A DNA stretch of 64,000 nucleotides from Natrinema saccharevitans (GCF_001953745.1 NZ_LWLN01000001.1:3286001-3350000); one strand, 5' to 3'. Counted from the first letter of the stretch, positions 52,097 to 62,441 are shown. Notes: generated from the letters alone by a model not told the origin. Translations and numbers: made by a program.

Positions 52097-53932
52097 TCAG
52101 TCGTCGGCCGGGACCGCCTCCGCGACCGTCTCGGGGTCGACCGGCGCGTGGTGGACGATCGGCTCGAACGCCTCGAGGACGAACCGGTCGCCGTCCGCGA
52201 TCCCCCGCGCGTCCGGGGTTTCGAGTTCGTTCGTGACGAACCGCCGCGCGACCATCGCCGTCCGCCCGTCGCCGTCCTCGAGGTCGGCCTGGGCCTCTTC
52301 GAGCAACAGCGCGGCGGTAAACACCTCGAAGAGGTAGTGTGCGAGCCGCTTGGCCGACAGCTGGGCGTACTCCGAATCCTCGCCGGCCAGCGCCAGGAGC
52401 GCGCCGGTCAGGTCCTCGTACTCCGCGGCGACCGTCTCGGCCGCGTCGGCGAGCGCGGGATGGGTGACGGCCTCGAGTCGTCGCTCGACGGTCCCCGTGA
52501 ACGGCTCGTGGGCCTCCTCGCGCTCGAGGGCGCGGACGACGTCGAGCGAGAGGACGTTCTCGGTCCCCTCCCAGATCGGCAGCACCTGCGCGTCCCGGAG
52601 CAGGCGGTTGGTGACGAAGTCGTCGACGTAGCCGTTGCCGCCCTGGATCTCCATCGCGTAGGAGGCGGTGTCGACGGCCATCCGGCCCGTGCGGAGCTTG
52701 GCGATCGGGATCAGCAATCGCAGCAACCGGTAGGTCTCCTCGTCCTCGGTCGTCGCGTCGCTGCGTCGGGCCCGTTCGCGCGCCGAGAACAGTCGTCCGA
52801 CCTCGTGGACGTACGCCGTCGCGGCCTCGTAGTCGACGGTCATATCGACGAGGTCCTCGCGCATCAGCGGGAACTCGTCGATCGTCGTCCCGAAGGCCTC
52901 GCGGGTGGCTGCCTGCACCTTGCTCTCGAGCAGAGCCCGCCCCATCAGTCCGCAGGAGGCCGCGGCGTTCGCGAGCCGCTCGAGGTTCAGCATCTCGGTC
53001 ATCTGTCTGAAACCGGCTTCCTCCTCGCCGACGAGGGCGGCCTTCGTCTCGTCGAACTCGACCTCGCCGGTCGGAACCGCGGTGGTTCCGAGTTTGTCCT
53101 TCAGGCGGCGGTACAGCTGGTCGTTGAGCGCGTCGCCCGGCGGCGGGCCCTCGAACTCGCGGCGATCCCCCTTCGTCAGGACCCCTTCGTCGGGATCGCC
53201 GTGGGGCACGAGAAACATCGAGAGGCCGTCGGTCCCCGAGGGGGCGTCCTCGGTCCGAGCGAGCGCGAGCGTCCCCTCGGCGTCGATGTTCGAGCAGAAC
53301 CACTTCTCCCCGGTGAGCCGCCAGCAGTCCGCCTCGTCGTCGTACCGCGCCGTCGTCTCGTTGGCTCCCACGTCGCTGCCGCCTTGCTCTTCCGTGAGGA
53401 ACATCGCGCCCTCGATCAGGTCGTCGTAGTCGCGGCTGGTCAGCGCCCGGTAGTAGGGCTCGAGGTCGCCGTCGTCGAAGCGCTCGAGGACCAGCGCCGA
53501 TCCGGCGGTCATCGCGACGGGACAGCCGAACCCGGCGTCGGCGTAACACAGTAACTGCAACATCCCGAGGAAGTGACTGATCGGCATCGGCTCGTCGCGG
53601 CCCGGCGGGGCCTCGAAGGCGTCGGCCACGATGCCCGCCCCGTAGGCCAGTTCGTCGTTCTCGAGCTGTTCGGCCGGATACCGGACGGCGTTGTGTACGT
53701 CGCCGTACTTGTCGTAGGTCTCGAGTTCCGGGCCGTGGTCGTCGACGTAATCGGCGTTGTCGGCGACGGTGTGACCGATCAATTCGCCGAACTCGGCGAG
53801 CCGAGGCTCGGCCCACTCGAACTCGTCGTCGTCGTACACCCGCCGCAGTTCCCGCTGGAGCGTCCGGTCGAGTTCCCAGTAGTTTACGTGCCGTCCCTCG
53901 TCGAACTCGCCGTACTCGATACCCGTTTCCAT
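52097..53932 (-). CDS. Acyl-CoA dehydrogenase, long AidB-like type, 611 aa
   Basis: FAD-dependent enzyme. The flavin and substrate region carries FLTEEQGGSDVGANETTARY and WRLTGEKWFCSN; the C-terminal half has IQGGNGYVDDFVTNRLLRDA and IWEGTENVLSLDVV, features of the AidB-like branch. The extra C-terminal part (about residues 450-611) is longer than in short-chain dehydrogenases. AidB in Escherichia coli binds damaged DNA, but most family members oxidise fatty acyl-CoAs; substrate here is unknown. ATG at 53932 (METGIEYGEF). Confidence 0.92.
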   Translation of the reverse strand: METGIEYGEFDEGRHVNYWELDRTLQRELRRVYDDDEFEWAEPRLAEFGELIGHTVADNADYVDDHGPELETYDKYGDVHNAVRYPAEQLENDELAYGAGIVADAFEAPPGRDEPMPISHFLGMLQLLCYADAGFGCPVAMTAGSALVLERFDDGDLEPYYRALTSRDYDDLIEGAMFLTEEQGGSDVGANETTARYDDEADCWRLTGEKWFCSNIDAEGTLALARTEDAPSGTDGLSMFLVPHGDPDEGVLTKGDRREFEGPPPGDALNDQLYRRLKDKLGTTAVPTGEVEFDETKAALVGEEEAGFRQMTEMLNLERLANAAASCGLMGRALLESKVQAATREAFGTTIDEFPLMREDLVDMTVDYEAATAYVHEVGRLFSARERARRSDATTEDEETYRLLRLLIPIAKLRTGRMAVDTASYAMEIQGGNGYVDDFVTNRLLRDAQVLPIWEGTENVLSLDVVRALEREEAHEPFTGTVERRLEAVTHPALADAAETVAAEYEDLTGALLALAGEDSEYAQLSAKRLAHYLFEVFTAALLLEEAQADLEDGDGRTAMVARRFVTNELETPDARGIADGDRFVLEAFEPIVHHAPVDPETVAEAVPADD

Positions 53933-54027
53933 AGTCTGGCGTTCGATACCTGTCCCCAAGAAACGGGGCGATAGCAACGCCACTCGCGTTGCAAGCCGTT
54001 TTCTTCTCGATCCGACGGGGACGGACG

Positions 54028-54666
54028 TCAGCTCCGCGTCCTCGGTGTCGCCCGCTCGAGGCGGGTTCGCGGGAAGGTGTAGACCTTCAGCGACGAGGGG
54101 ACGACGCCGTTCGCGGCGACGGTCGCGTGGGGGTAGACCGCGCCGACGACCGGGACGTCGGGGTCGTAGTCCTCGTTGGTCCCGTACTCGGCGACGGTAC
54201 AGTCGGCCGCGCCGATCTCGACGGCGTCGGCACGGAGGTCGGAGACGTCGACGACGGTGAGCCGGTCGCCGGTTTCGCGGTCGACGACGGTGTCGCCCGG
54301 CGAGAGCGCGTGGTCGTCGCAGTAAAACGGCGGGGCGTCGTCCTCGGCGACGATGCACGTCTCGCCGCAGTCGTGACACGCGACGGCGATCTCGCCCGGC
54401 GGCGGGGTTCGCCCCTCCGTGATCTCGATCGCGACCCGGCGAACGTGCTTACAGCGGGCCTCGCGGAAGACGTGATCCGGGCAGGTACACCTGCCGGCCT
54501 CGAGATCGACGAGATAGGTGTGATCGCTCGCGGACTCGACCTCGTAGAGGCCGTCGCCCAGCGCCAGCACCGACATCGGTTCGGTGCGGGCGCGGCGCGA
54601 CCGCCCGGTGAGGTGGTCTGTAGACGGGACGGGAAGCGGCGCTTTCGGTGACGCTGTTGTTTTCAT
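54028..54666 (-). CDS. SWIM zinc-finger protein, 212 aa
   Basis: The SWIM motif is CTCPDHVFREARCKH (CxC...CxH) near residue 63, a zinc site that can bind DNA or proteins. A second possible zinc site, CHDCGETC plus later YCDDH, follows. The rest has a VVDVSDLRADAVEIG beta region. The N-terminus is basic and disordered (KTTASPKAPLPVPSTDHL). The ATG at 54666 is used; the TTG at 54675 is less likely. Function unknown. Confidence 0.88.
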   Translation of the reverse strand: MKTTASPKAPLPVPSTDHLTGRSRRARTEPMSVLALGDGLYEVESASDHTYLVDLEAGRCTCPDHVFREARCKHVRRVAIEITEGRTPPPGEIAVACHDCGETCIVAEDDAPPFYCDDHALSPGDTVVDRETGDRLTVVDVSDLRADAVEIGAADCTVAEYGTNEDYDPDVPVVGAVYPHATVAANGVVPSSLKVYTFPRTRLERATPRTRS

Positions 54667-54853
54667 GTGCGTCAAGGGGTGAAATCGGCAGTCGGATGGC
54701 TACTCGACCGCCCTAGAGCCCCGAGCAGTATAACGAGTCCGCCTGCGTTCGCAGGGTCTACGTTTAAAAACGCCGGCGATACGGTCACCGCTCGACCGTC
54801 GTCGAGGCCCCCTTCGAAGCGCTTTTCACCGGGCCGACGAAACCGATCCGACA

Positions 54854-55120
54854 ATGCCAAATCGCGAGCAGCTCATCGAAATCGTTTCGGCGGTCGGTGC
54901 GGTCCTCCTCGTGCTCGCAGCGATGATCGCTATCGGCTCTTCTTACACTGCCGACAACGGGAGCCTCACCCCCGAGGGGGCACAGCTGCTCGTTGCGGCC
55001 ATCACCGGCTTCATCCTCCTGCTGACGGCGGTCGGCATCGGGCTGGCCTACACCCTGAACGACGGCGGCGACGGCCTCGAGGCCGACGACGACGAGGCGG
55101 AGACGAACGGGACGTTCTGA
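54854..55120 (+). CDS. Small two-helix membrane protein, 88 aa
   Basis: Two hydrophobic helices (VSAVGAVLLVLAAMIAIG and LLVAAITGFILLLTAVGIGLAY) with an acidic tail (NDGGDGLEADDDEAETNG). It lies between the SWIM gene (divergent) and priL (convergent). Haloarchaeal proteins of this length and layout are common and uncharacterised. Confidence 0.78.
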   Translation: MPNREQLIEIVSAVGAVLLVLAAMIAIGSSYTADNGSLTPEGAQLLVAAITGFILLLTAVGIGLAYTLNDGGDGLEADDDEAETNGTF

Positions 55121-55210
55121 GGAACTGTTCGCCCGCTGGTTTCGGTTCGTCTCGGTGGTGACGCTTCTCGACGATCGACCGACTGGTACGAACCCGCGCG
55201 AGCGACCCCG

Positions 55211-56302
55211 TCAGTCGCCGCTTGCGGCACTGCCGTCGCTTCCATCGTCCGATTCCCGCCAGTCCTCTAACTCCTCGTCGTCGGCGTCGTCGATCCGCCG
55301 TTCGTAGTAGGCCATCGGGTGGGGGATCCGCTCGCAGAGGTCGTCCTTGTTCACGCAGTCGCCGTAGGACTGCATGGTCGCACACGAGGGCGGCGAGTAC
55401 TCCGTCGGCGAGGTGTCCCCGCGGATGTGATCGGTCTGGTAGCGAGTCATCTCCTCGCCGAACGACGAGTTGACCCGGTAGAGATCGACGATCTCGTCGG
55501 TGTCCATCCCGATGCTCGTCAGGAAGGCCGTGATCGCAAAGCGGGAGTGGTGGGGCAGATGCTCGCCCTTCTGGATCTGGTCGAGCAGCGCCTTCATACA
55601 CGGCGGGAAGAGGTCGGGAACGACGGTGTCGATGTCCTGTGTCAGGTCCAGCTCCGCGAGGACCTCGCGGATCTCGTCGGCCTCGTCCTCGAGGGCGGTC
55701 GCGATGGACTCGGGCACTTCGAAGGGGAGCCCGTCGTCGATCCGGCCCCGGATCGCCTCGCGGACCAGCGTCAGGAGTTCGCCCTCGTCGACGGGGACCT
55801 CGCCCGCCTCGAGGGGTCGGTTGACGAGCCGCCAGCCGTCGTCCCGGAGGTCCTCGGCCAGCGGCAGGTAGGTACCGACGTCGATCCGGTACCCGCCGTC
55901 GGGGGCCGTCCGGACCGCGTCCCGCAGGTCGAACTCCGCGAGCAGGTCCGCGAGGTCGAGTCCCGTCGACTCGACGCTTTTCAGTTCGGTCGTGTCGGCC
56001 ATGTCCTCGGTGAACCGGTCGTAGGCCGTCGCGGCCTCGGCGCGGGCGTACTTGCGCACGAGGACGCGCTCGTCGACCATCGAAACTAGCACCCGCGCGA
56101 CCGGATACGAGAGCAACTCGATCCGAGTATCACGGTGTGGCTCCCCCGTCTCCCCCGACTCGATCGCGGTAATAACCCGTTGGCGCGCCCGGTCGACGAC
56201 CGCTTCGTCCCCCTCGACGACGGTCACCAGATCGACCGCTTCCGTGGCGACGGTCTCGCGGGCGGCCTCGAGGAACGGATACCGGGCGTGGAGTCGCTGC
56301 AT
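55211..56302 (-). CDS. priL: DNA primase large subunit, 363 aa
   Basis: Non-catalytic partner of PriS, needed for making primers in replication. N-terminal half: MQRLHARYPFLEAARETV and RIELLSYPVARVLVSM. The C-terminal half has four Cys in LFPPCMKALLDQIQKG, PPSCATMQSYGDCVNKDDLC, which bind a [4Fe-4S] cluster in this family. Length is normal with an acidic C-terminal tail. A GCGTTTATCCC box about 28 nt upstream indicates a leaderless mRNA. Confidence 0.96.
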   Translation of the reverse strand: MQRLHARYPFLEAARETVATEAVDLVTVVEGDEAVVDRARQRVITAIESGETGEPHRDTRIELLSYPVARVLVSMVDERVLVRKYARAEAATAYDRFTEDMADTTELKSVESTGLDLADLLAEFDLRDAVRTAPDGGYRIDVGTYLPLAEDLRDDGWRLVNRPLEAGEVPVDEGELLTLVREAIRGRIDDGLPFEVPESIATALEDEADEIREVLAELDLTQDIDTVVPDLFPPCMKALLDQIQKGEHLPHHSRFAITAFLTSIGMDTDEIVDLYRVNSSFGEEMTRYQTDHIRGDTSPTEYSPPSCATMQSYGDCVNKDDLCERIPHPMAYYERRIDDADDEELEDWRESDDGSDGSAASGD

Positions 56303-56557
56303 CGGTAATCATGTTTTACTCCGGCGGGATAAACGCCCTGATTACGCGGATCGTCTTTTATATGCGGCAGTCCGCTATGCCGACCCGTGACGGGCGATCG
56401 GGCCGCCGTCGATATCGCTCCCGCTCGGTCTCACGGCGGCGATAATCCGATATTACGCGTCGCCGTCTGCCGATTGGCGATCGATCCCGGCCGGCGACCG
56501 TCGTCCCGTTCCGCCTCGAGGATCGATTTCAAGGGCGTTCGACACGTCGGTTCGGCC

Positions 56558-57427
56558 ATGCCACAGGCGACGAGGGACGGCGTGTCGATCTATTACGAGT
56601 ACGAGCGAAGCGACGGCGACGGTCGGTCGCCCGTCGTCTTCCTCCAGGGGCTCGGGTTCGGACGGTGGATGTGGCGCTGGCAGCGGGAGGCCGTCGCCGA
56701 CGAGTACGACGTGATCGCCCCCGACAATCGGGGGACGGGTCGCTCCGACGTCGGCCTCCCGCCGCTCGTCGCGCGGCTGCCCGGCACGCTTCGGGGGCTC
56801 GTGTTGCTCAAACTCGCCGGCTACTCGATCGGCGGGCTGGCGGCCGACCTCGAGGCCGTCCTCGACGACGCCGGGGTCTACGACGCCCACATCGTCGGGG
56901 CGAGCATGGGTGGGATGATCGCCCAGCGCTACGCCCTCGAGTACTCCCGGGCGAAGTCGCTGACGCTGTTCTGTACGAGCCACGGCGGCCCCGACGCCGC
57001 GCCGGTCCCCGACGAGACGCAAGAACACATGTTCGACGCGCCCGACGGCGCGACCGAACGTCAGGTGCTGCGCCATCGAATGCGGCCCGCGTTCAACGAG
57101 CGGTTCACCAACCGCAACCCGCATCTCATCGATCGGATCCTCGAGTGGCGGCTCGAACAGGACGCCGACGATCCCGCCCGCGAGGCACAGGCCGCCGCGG
57201 TCCGGGGCTTCGACGTCAGCGACCGCCTCGAGCGACTTCGGGTGCCGACGCTGGTCTGTCACGGGACGGACGACGAGGTGGTTCCGGTCACGAACGCGCG
57301 ACTGCTCGAGGAGAAGATCACCGACAGCCGACTCGAACTCGTCGAGGGCGGTTCGCATCTGTTCTTCATCGAAGACGCCGACGCCGTCAACGACTTGCTG
57401 CGTTCGTTTCTGGACGAGCAGGACTGA
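56558..57427 (+). CDS. Alpha/beta-hydrolase, 289 aa
   Basis: The nucleophile elbow is GASMGGMI (Ser at about residue 116), the Asp is in CHGTDDEVVP and the His in GGSHLFF; the oxyanion part is LQGLGFGRWMW. So the catalytic triad is complete. It resembles esterases, lactonases and epoxide-hydrolase-like enzymes; substrate unknown. The ATG at 56558 (MPQATRDGVSIYYEY) is preferred to 56387. Confidence 0.92.
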   Translation: MPQATRDGVSIYYEYERSDGDGRSPVVFLQGLGFGRWMWRWQREAVADEYDVIAPDNRGTGRSDVGLPPLVARLPGTLRGLVLLKLAGYSIGGLAADLEAVLDDAGVYDAHIVGASMGGMIAQRYALEYSRAKSLTLFCTSHGGPDAAPVPDETQEHMFDAPDGATERQVLRHRMRPAFNERFTNRNPHLIDRILEWRLEQDADDPAREAQAAAVRGFDVSDRLERLRVPTLVCHGTDDEVVPVTNARLLEEKITDSRLELVEGGSHLFFIEDADAVNDLLRSFLDEQD

Positions 57428-57443
57428 CTCGAGCGACCGCCCG

Positions 57444-57755
57444 TCAGTCGGTCGTCGCGTCCCGGATCCGGATTTCGCCGCCGGTGCGAACGCCGACGTC
57501 GAGCCCCTGGTAGGTGAACCAGACCTGATGGCTGCCCGCGGTGCCGACCCGGTCGGCGTGGTCGACCAGCGAGTCGAGCGCGTCCGGATCGACGACCGCG
57601 TGCAGCGGCTCGAGCGCGGCCGGCCTCGAGCCCCGGACCGCGGCGACGGCGGCGACGACGGCCTCGCTCGCCGGCTCGCCGTCGGGATCGAACGTCGTCA
57701 CGAACTCGAGATCGTCCAGTTCCGGGTCGTCGGTCGTATCGTTGGTGGAGGGCAT
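57444..57755 (-). CDS. HalOD1 output-domain protein, 103 aa
   Basis: After a 25-residue acidic leader, it has EAVVAAVAAVRGSRPAALEPLHAVVDPDALDSLV and HQVWFTYQGLDVGVRTGG, a HalOD1 domain like that at 45197-45454. It lies downstream of pcn on the same strand (82 bases) and is convergent with the hydrolase. Role in signalling is inferred only from the family. Confidence 0.88.
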   Translation of the reverse strand: MPSTNDTTDDPELDDLEFVTTFDPDGEPASEAVVAAVAAVRGSRPAALEPLHAVVDPDALDSLVDHADRVGTAGSHQVWFTYQGLDVGVRTGGEIRIRDATTD

Positions 57756-57837
57756 ACCCGATCGTCGGCGGGCGGTCGGGTAGCCGCTCCCCTTCGCATA
57801 TCGAACGTTTAAGTGGTTGTGAGAACGGTCGAGTCGG

Positions 57838-58581
57838 TCAGTCGCTCTGGATGCGCGGCGCGAGCATGTAGGTGACCTGGCCCTGTCCCTCGGCGAAGCC
57901 GAAGTAGATCTTGACGGGGAACTCCTCGCCCAGCGCCAGCGTGACCTCGGTGTCGCCGGGGATCGCCTTGTTCATGTCCTTGAGATAGTCCAGCGAGAAC
58001 AGCGAGTGGGCGGGGCCGAGCTGGAGGTCGATCAGATCTTCCCGAGTCAACTCGAGGTGGACGTCGTCGGTGTCGCCCGCCGCGTCGACGTAGAAGTACT
58101 CCTCGCCCTCGTCGACGCCCAGGGCGATGTGGTCGGAGACCATGTCGGCGGCGGTCACCGAGCGGTTGACGTCTTTGCCCTCGAGGACGACCTCCGCGGG
58201 GAGATCGAGGTCCGGGATGTCGGGCTCCTGTCGGATGGAGTCGGGGTCGATGAGCGCGAGCGTGTACTCGAGTCCGTCGATCTGGATGTGGAGCTTGCGG
58301 GTCTCCTCGTCGAGTTCGAGCTGGATGAGCTGGCCGGCGTCGGCCATGCCCGCGATGTCTTCGAGCCGCGAGAGGTCCACGCCGATCAGTCCGCCGTCGG
58401 CCTCGTAGGACTCGAACGCAGACGCATCGAGCGAGAGGTCGACCATCCCGACGTTGGCCGGATCGACGGCCCGGATCTCCAGCCCGTCTTCCTCGAGGTG
58501 GATCTTGCACTCGTCGACCAGCACGCTGATCGAATCGAGCGCGCTGGTGAGCGTTTCGGCGCTCACGATGGCCTTGAACAT
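57838..58581 (-). CDS. pcn: DNA sliding clamp PCNA, 247 aa
   Basis: Homotrimeric ring that holds DNA polymerase and repair enzymes on DNA. Full length. Segments: [20 protein letters not shown] at the N-terminus, a long acidic loop [20 protein letters not shown], the second domain with [15 protein letters not shown], and the C-terminal strand [23 protein letters not shown] box 29 nt before the ATG at 58581 sets the start; the frame beyond is non-coding. The clamp-loader homologue is at 26624. Confidence 0.98.
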   Translation of the reverse strand: MFKAIVSAETLTSALDSISVLVDECKIHLEEDGLEIRAVDPANVGMVDLSLDASAFESYEADGGLIGVDLSRLEDIAGMADAGQLIQLELDEETRKLHIQIDGLEYTLALIDPDSIRQEPDIPDLDLPAEVVLEGKDVNRSVTAADMVSDHIALGVDEGEEYFYVDAAGDTDDVHLELTREDLIDLQLGPAHSLFSLDYLKDMNKAIPGDTEVTLALGEEFPVKIYFGFAEGQGQVTYMLAPRIQSD

Positions 58582-58823
58582 ATAGATCGGCGTACGGACG
58601 GTCGGCATAAAAAGGCACCCTTTACGCGCGGGCGGGAAGGGACGTCGGTGCGTCCTCGAGGCGAATCGGGCCGACGTGATCGGCGATCCCGAGGCCGCGT
58701 TCGAACCCGCCGACGCCGTCGACCGCCGACGCGGCTCGGACGGCTCGAGCGAGTGAGCCGCCGCGCGGGCCGCTCTCGCCACACCTATCCGTCCCGGCCG
58801 CCTAGCCCGTCTAAGAACGACAC

Positions 58824-59645
58824 ATGGCTCGCGACCACTACTACAACAAGGCCAAACAGGAGGGCTACCGCTCCCGGGCGGCCTACAAGCTCAAACAGCT
58901 CGACCGACTCGAGGACGTCATCGACCGCGGCGACACGGTCGTCGACCTCGGGGCCGCGCCCGGCGGCTGGCTCGAGGTCGCCGCCGAGGAAGTCGGCCCG
59001 GAGGGACAGGTCATCGGGGTCGACTTCCAGCGGATCGACGACTTCGAGGACCACGACAACGTCGAGACGCTCCGCGGGGACATGACCGAGGACAAGACCC
59101 GCAAGCGGGTCGTCGACGCCGCCGACGGAAGCGTCGATAGGGCGGCTACCGCCGCCGATCGGAAGCGGGCCGGCGGGCCCGCAGACGCCGTCATCTCGGA
59201 CATGGCGCCCAACATGTCCGGCGAGTACTCGCTGGATCAGGCCCGATCGCTGCACCTCGCGCGCCAGGCCTTCGAGACCGCGCTCGAACTGCTCGAGGCA
59301 GGCGGCGACTTCGTCGTGAAGGTCTTCGAGGGCCCCGACGTCGACGACTTCCGGGCCGACGTCGAGGAGGAGTTCCAGTACGTCCGCGCGACCTCGCCCG
59401 ACGCGAGCCGCGACGAGTCCTCCGAGGTCTACTTCATCGGGAAGGGCCGACTCACCGCCCCCGTCCGGCCCGGCGACGAACTCGAGGTCGAGATAGACGA
59501 CGTCGGCAGCGAGGGCGACGGTATCGCCTCGGTCGAGGGGTACCGGCTGTTCGTCTCGGGTGCCGACGAGGGCGAGACGGTCGCGGTCCGCGTCGAGGAC
59601 GTCAAGCCGACGTTCGGGTTCGCCCAGCGACTCGACCGGGCGTAA
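58824..59645 (+). CDS. rlmE: 23S rRNA (uridine-2'-O) methyltransferase RlmE/FtsJ with TRAM domain, 273 aa
   Basis: FtsJ fold with the KDKE tetrad: Lys in [11 protein letters not shown], Asp in DMAPNMSG, Lys in [11 protein letters not shown], Glu in [11 protein letters not shown] loop [15 protein letters not shown]. The C-terminal about 60 residues ([37 protein letters not shown]) are a TRAM RNA-binding domain, usual in archaeal versions but absent in bacteria. Methylates the ribose of a uridine in large-subunit rRNA. ATG at 58824. A short acidic insert lies at about residues 95-115. Confidence 0.95.
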   Translation: MARDHYYNKAKQEGYRSRAAYKLKQLDRLEDVIDRGDTVVDLGAAPGGWLEVAAEEVGPEGQVIGVDFQRIDDFEDHDNVETLRGDMTEDKTRKRVVDAADGSVDRAATAADRKRAGGPADAVISDMAPNMSGEYSLDQARSLHLARQAFETALELLEAGGDFVVKVFEGPDVDDFRADVEEEFQYVRATSPDASRDESSEVYFIGKGRLTAPVRPGDELEVEIDDVGSEGDGIASVEGYRLFVSGADEGETVAVRVEDVKPTFGFAQRLDRA

Positions 59646-59646
59646 G

Positions 59647-59826
59647 TCACTCGTCGGCGGACTCGAGGCGGTCGTGGCGTTCGTCGATCTCGTCCAAGAT
59701 GTCCAGGTTCTTGCGGATCGAGGACCGAATCGCGTCGCTGCGGTTGACGAACTTGCCGTCGTCGCCGACGTGATCGTCGAGATCGTCGAGGAGTTCCTGC
59801 GGGATTTCGACGCTGATCTTTGGCAT
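59647..59826 (-). CDS. Ribbon-helix-helix (CopG-like) DNA-binding protein, 59 aa
   Basis: The ATG at 59826 opens MPKISVEIPQELLDDLDDHV, an RHH beta strand and first helix; FVNRSDAIRSSIRKNL is the conserved second helix with the NRSDAIR pattern of archaeal CopG/NikR-type regulators. A helical tail follows (DEIDERHDRLE). It ends one base from the stop of rlmE on the other strand. Likely a dimeric DNA-binding regulator; target unknown. It is short but matches the family well. Confidence 0.88.
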   Translation of the reverse strand: MPKISVEIPQELLDDLDDHVGDDGKFVNRSDAIRSSIRKNLDILDEIDERHDRLESADE

Positions 59827-59986
59827 CAGTGGTTCGATCGTTCACAAGTCGCGGCCTTAAGCGTAGCTGGTCGGCGACGTTCGTCTCGCTCGAGGGAGCG
59901 CTGGCGGCTCTCGATCGCTCGAGCGGCGAGCCACTGTCGTGGGCGGAGTGCGATTCGAAACTGTGTCGTACCGTCGATCGGCCCCC

Positions 59987-62311
59987 TTACTCCGGAGTCG
60001 CGCCGGTCTCGTCGGGGTCGGCCGTCGAGCCGCCGCCGCCACCGCCGAACAGCCGGCCGCCGCCGGTCAGGAGATAGAGGATGCCCAGCCCGAGCAGGTA
60101 GGTGAGCGCGATCGGGATCGAGAACATGAGCATCATCAGCACGCCCTTCGGGCTGAAGAAGGCCGCGAGGGTGAAGATGCCGACGACGACCGGCCGCCAG
60201 CGCTCGAGCATCGAGCGGTAGCTGACGATCCCGCCGACGTGGAACAGGGCCATCGTGACGATGATGTTCAGCAGGAAGCCGATCCCGACGGTCGTGAAGA
60301 TCACGAGCCAGAAGAAGCTCTTGATCCGGTAGGAGACGACCATCCGGTTGGCTAGCGCGTCCGAGACCAGATACGAGATGACCGACGGCGCGACCCAGAA
60401 GAACCCGAGGTAGGTTCCGACGGCGAAGCCGGCCAGCAGCCCGCCGCCCCAGACGAGGAACGTGCGGCGGTCGCCGTAGACCAGTCCTCGTTCCTTGGCG
60501 GCCGGCCAGGCGTAAAACAGGATCAGCGGGAGGACGGCCACGAAGCCGGCGAGCGCGCTCACCTTGGCCTCGAAGATGAGGACCTCGACGGGATGGAGCG
60601 CGACGACGATGTCCATCGCTTCGATGAGTTCGTCGAGGCTCATCTGGCTGGGGTCGATGTCGTTGCGGGCCGCGACCTCGTCGAGGACGCGCTGTGGCAC
60701 GCGGTCGAGGAAGAGCCGCAACACGTCGCCGAGCCCGCCGGAGTAGAGCCAGAAGAAGGTCCCCCCCATGACGACCATGAAGAGGCCGACGATGCGGAAC
60801 ATCTTCGAGGTGAGGCTGTTGAAGATGAACGCGACGTCGTAGGCGTAGCCGCCGATGTCGTCCTCGGTGGTCTCGTCCTCCGTGAACGGATCGAGCATGC
60901 CGGCGGCGGTACTCGCGACGAGTCCCTCGTCGTCGCCCTCGCCGGTACCGGCCGCCCCCGCCGCTGCACCGCCCGCGGCGGCCCCGTCTCCGGAGTCCGC
61001 CGACTCCTGGATTGCATCGAAGCGATCGAGGATCGCCTGGGCTTTCTCCCGGTCGTCGTCGTACATCGCCTGCCGGGAGTACTCCAGGGCCTGGTCCTCG
61101 CTCATCGTCCGGAAGACCTGTGTCGACACGTCCGCGACGTCCTCGGTCGAGAGCGTCTCGAAGTCGACGTCCTCGTGGCTGTCGGCCCGCCGGATGTCGT
61201 CCGGCCGCGGGTAGACCGGCTGTTGCAGGACGTAGATCGTGTAGCCCAGCAGAACGAGGAAGCCGACGCCGCCGGCGACGACCAGCCCGACCGCCGCGTC
61301 GCCGGCGAGGCCGTTCGCCGTCGCCATCGTCTCGAGGGGCCCCGCGCCGCTGGGACGGATCACCGAGGGGAACGCGGGGTACACCGACTCGTGGAGGTAG
61401 CCGAGCGCGCCCTGATTGACGGCGGCGGCGGCCGCGACCGCGACGACCGCGAGGACCCCGCCGAACTGGAGGAGGCGCCCTTTCACGTGGCCGGTCCCCG
61501 TCCCCGCCGATTTCGCCGCGCCGCGTCGCCGGACGTTGGTGAGGACCTTGGCCAGCCCGAGGCTGAAGACGTAGAGGACGACCATCGGCATCGCCCACAT
61601 GACCTGCGTGAACGGGTCCGGCGGCGAGAACAGGGCGCCGAAGATCACGATCGCGACGACGGCGTGTCGCCACTTGTCCCGGAAGGTCTCGTAGGGAATG
61701 ATCTCGGTGTACGACAGCGCCCCCATCAACAGCGGAAGCTGGGCGGCGAGCCCGAAGGAAAGCGTCAGCAGTGCCATGAACTCGGTGAACTCGGTGATAC
61801 CGTAACTCGGCTTGACGCCGGCGCTGACGGCGTTTTTCGCTAGGAAGCCGAACGCGTACGGGAAGAAGATGGCGTAGGCGTAGACGACGCCGGTCACGAA
61901 CAGCGTCAGCGCCAGCACGACGAAGCCGGCGATATACCCCTTCGAGATCGGGACGGCGCTGGTGTAGCCGCGGCGGCGAAGCGCTTTCCGCGAGAAAAAG
62001 AGCAGGGCGGGGATCGCGACGACGATCCCGGTTATCATCCCGATCTTGGCCTGCAACAGGATCACCTCGAACGGCGTCCGGGTGATGATGTCGGTCGATC
62101 CGGCGACGTTCTCGGTCATCCGAGATTTGGCGGTCGCCTCGAGGAAGTCCCAGACGACCATACGAAGCGCGTAGAAGGAGCCGAGGAACCCGAGCAGGAA
62201 GACGACGAACACCTTCTTGAGGTGTTGCTGGGCACCCGAGAGGAGCGCGCCGATCGTCTCCCGGCCGGAGTTTATGGCCCGGGCGGTGTCCTCGTCGACG
62301 GCAGAACTCAT
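59987..62311 (-). CDS. tatC2: Twin-arginine translocase TatC2 (TatCt, double TatC), 774 aa
   Basis: A haloarchaeal-specific fused TatC: two TatC-like units of six or so helices each, joined by a polar linker (about 365-480) and extra helices. Unit 1 begins ATEHLKK-like (SGAQQHLKKVFVVFLLG) and has LSFGLAAQLPLLMGALSY; unit 2 has FMVVMGGTFFWLYSGG, then the TatC-type PSVISYLVSDALANRM. It acts in the membrane with TatA to export folded Tat substrates, which are numerous in halophiles. The ATG at 62311 is preferred to 62332 because a GTTGATAACT box is about 28 nt upstream. Confidence 0.95.
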   Translation of the reverse strand: MSSAVDEDTARAINSGRETIGALLSGAQQHLKKVFVVFLLGFLGSFYALRMVVWDFLEATAKSRMTENVAGSTDIITRTPFEVILLQAKIGMITGIVVAIPALLFFSRKALRRRGYTSAVPISKGYIAGFVVLALTLFVTGVVYAYAIFFPYAFGFLAKNAVSAGVKPSYGITEFTEFMALLTLSFGLAAQLPLLMGALSYTEIIPYETFRDKWRHAVVAIVIFGALFSPPDPFTQVMWAMPMVVLYVFSLGLAKVLTNVRRRGAAKSAGTGTGHVKGRLLQFGGVLAVVAVAAAAAVNQGALGYLHESVYPAFPSVIRPSGAGPLETMATANGLAGDAAVGLVVAGGVGFLVLLGYTIYVLQQPVYPRPDDIRRADSHEDVDFETLSTEDVADVSTQVFRTMSEDQALEYSRQAMYDDDREKAQAILDRFDAIQESADSGDGAAAGGAAAGAAGTGEGDDEGLVASTAAGMLDPFTEDETTEDDIGGYAYDVAFIFNSLTSKMFRIVGLFMVVMGGTFFWLYSGGLGDVLRLFLDRVPQRVLDEVAARNDIDPSQMSLDELIEAMDIVVALHPVEVLIFEAKVSALAGFVAVLPLILFYAWPAAKERGLVYGDRRTFLVWGGGLLAGFAVGTYLGFFWVAPSVISYLVSDALANRMVVSYRIKSFFWLVIFTTVGIGFLLNIIVTMALFHVGGIVSYRSMLERWRPVVVGIFTLAAFFSPKGVLMMLMFSIPIALTYLLGLGILYLLTGGGRLFGGGGGGSTADPDETGATPE

Positions 62312-62441
62312 TGGGTAGGTGGTAACTGACATCCAGTTATCAACCTTTCGTGTGGGTACGGGCGAGTCAGCGGGCTTCTCACTCGTGCAGGGTCACCGTA
62401 AGAAAAAGGCCTATAACCGGTGGCCTATCAATATCCCGTAG

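Noticed and set aside
52032-53816. 594-codon minus-strand frame over the acyl-CoA dehydrogenase
   Set aside because: Out of frame with the dehydrogenase, whose motifs are complete in the other frame.
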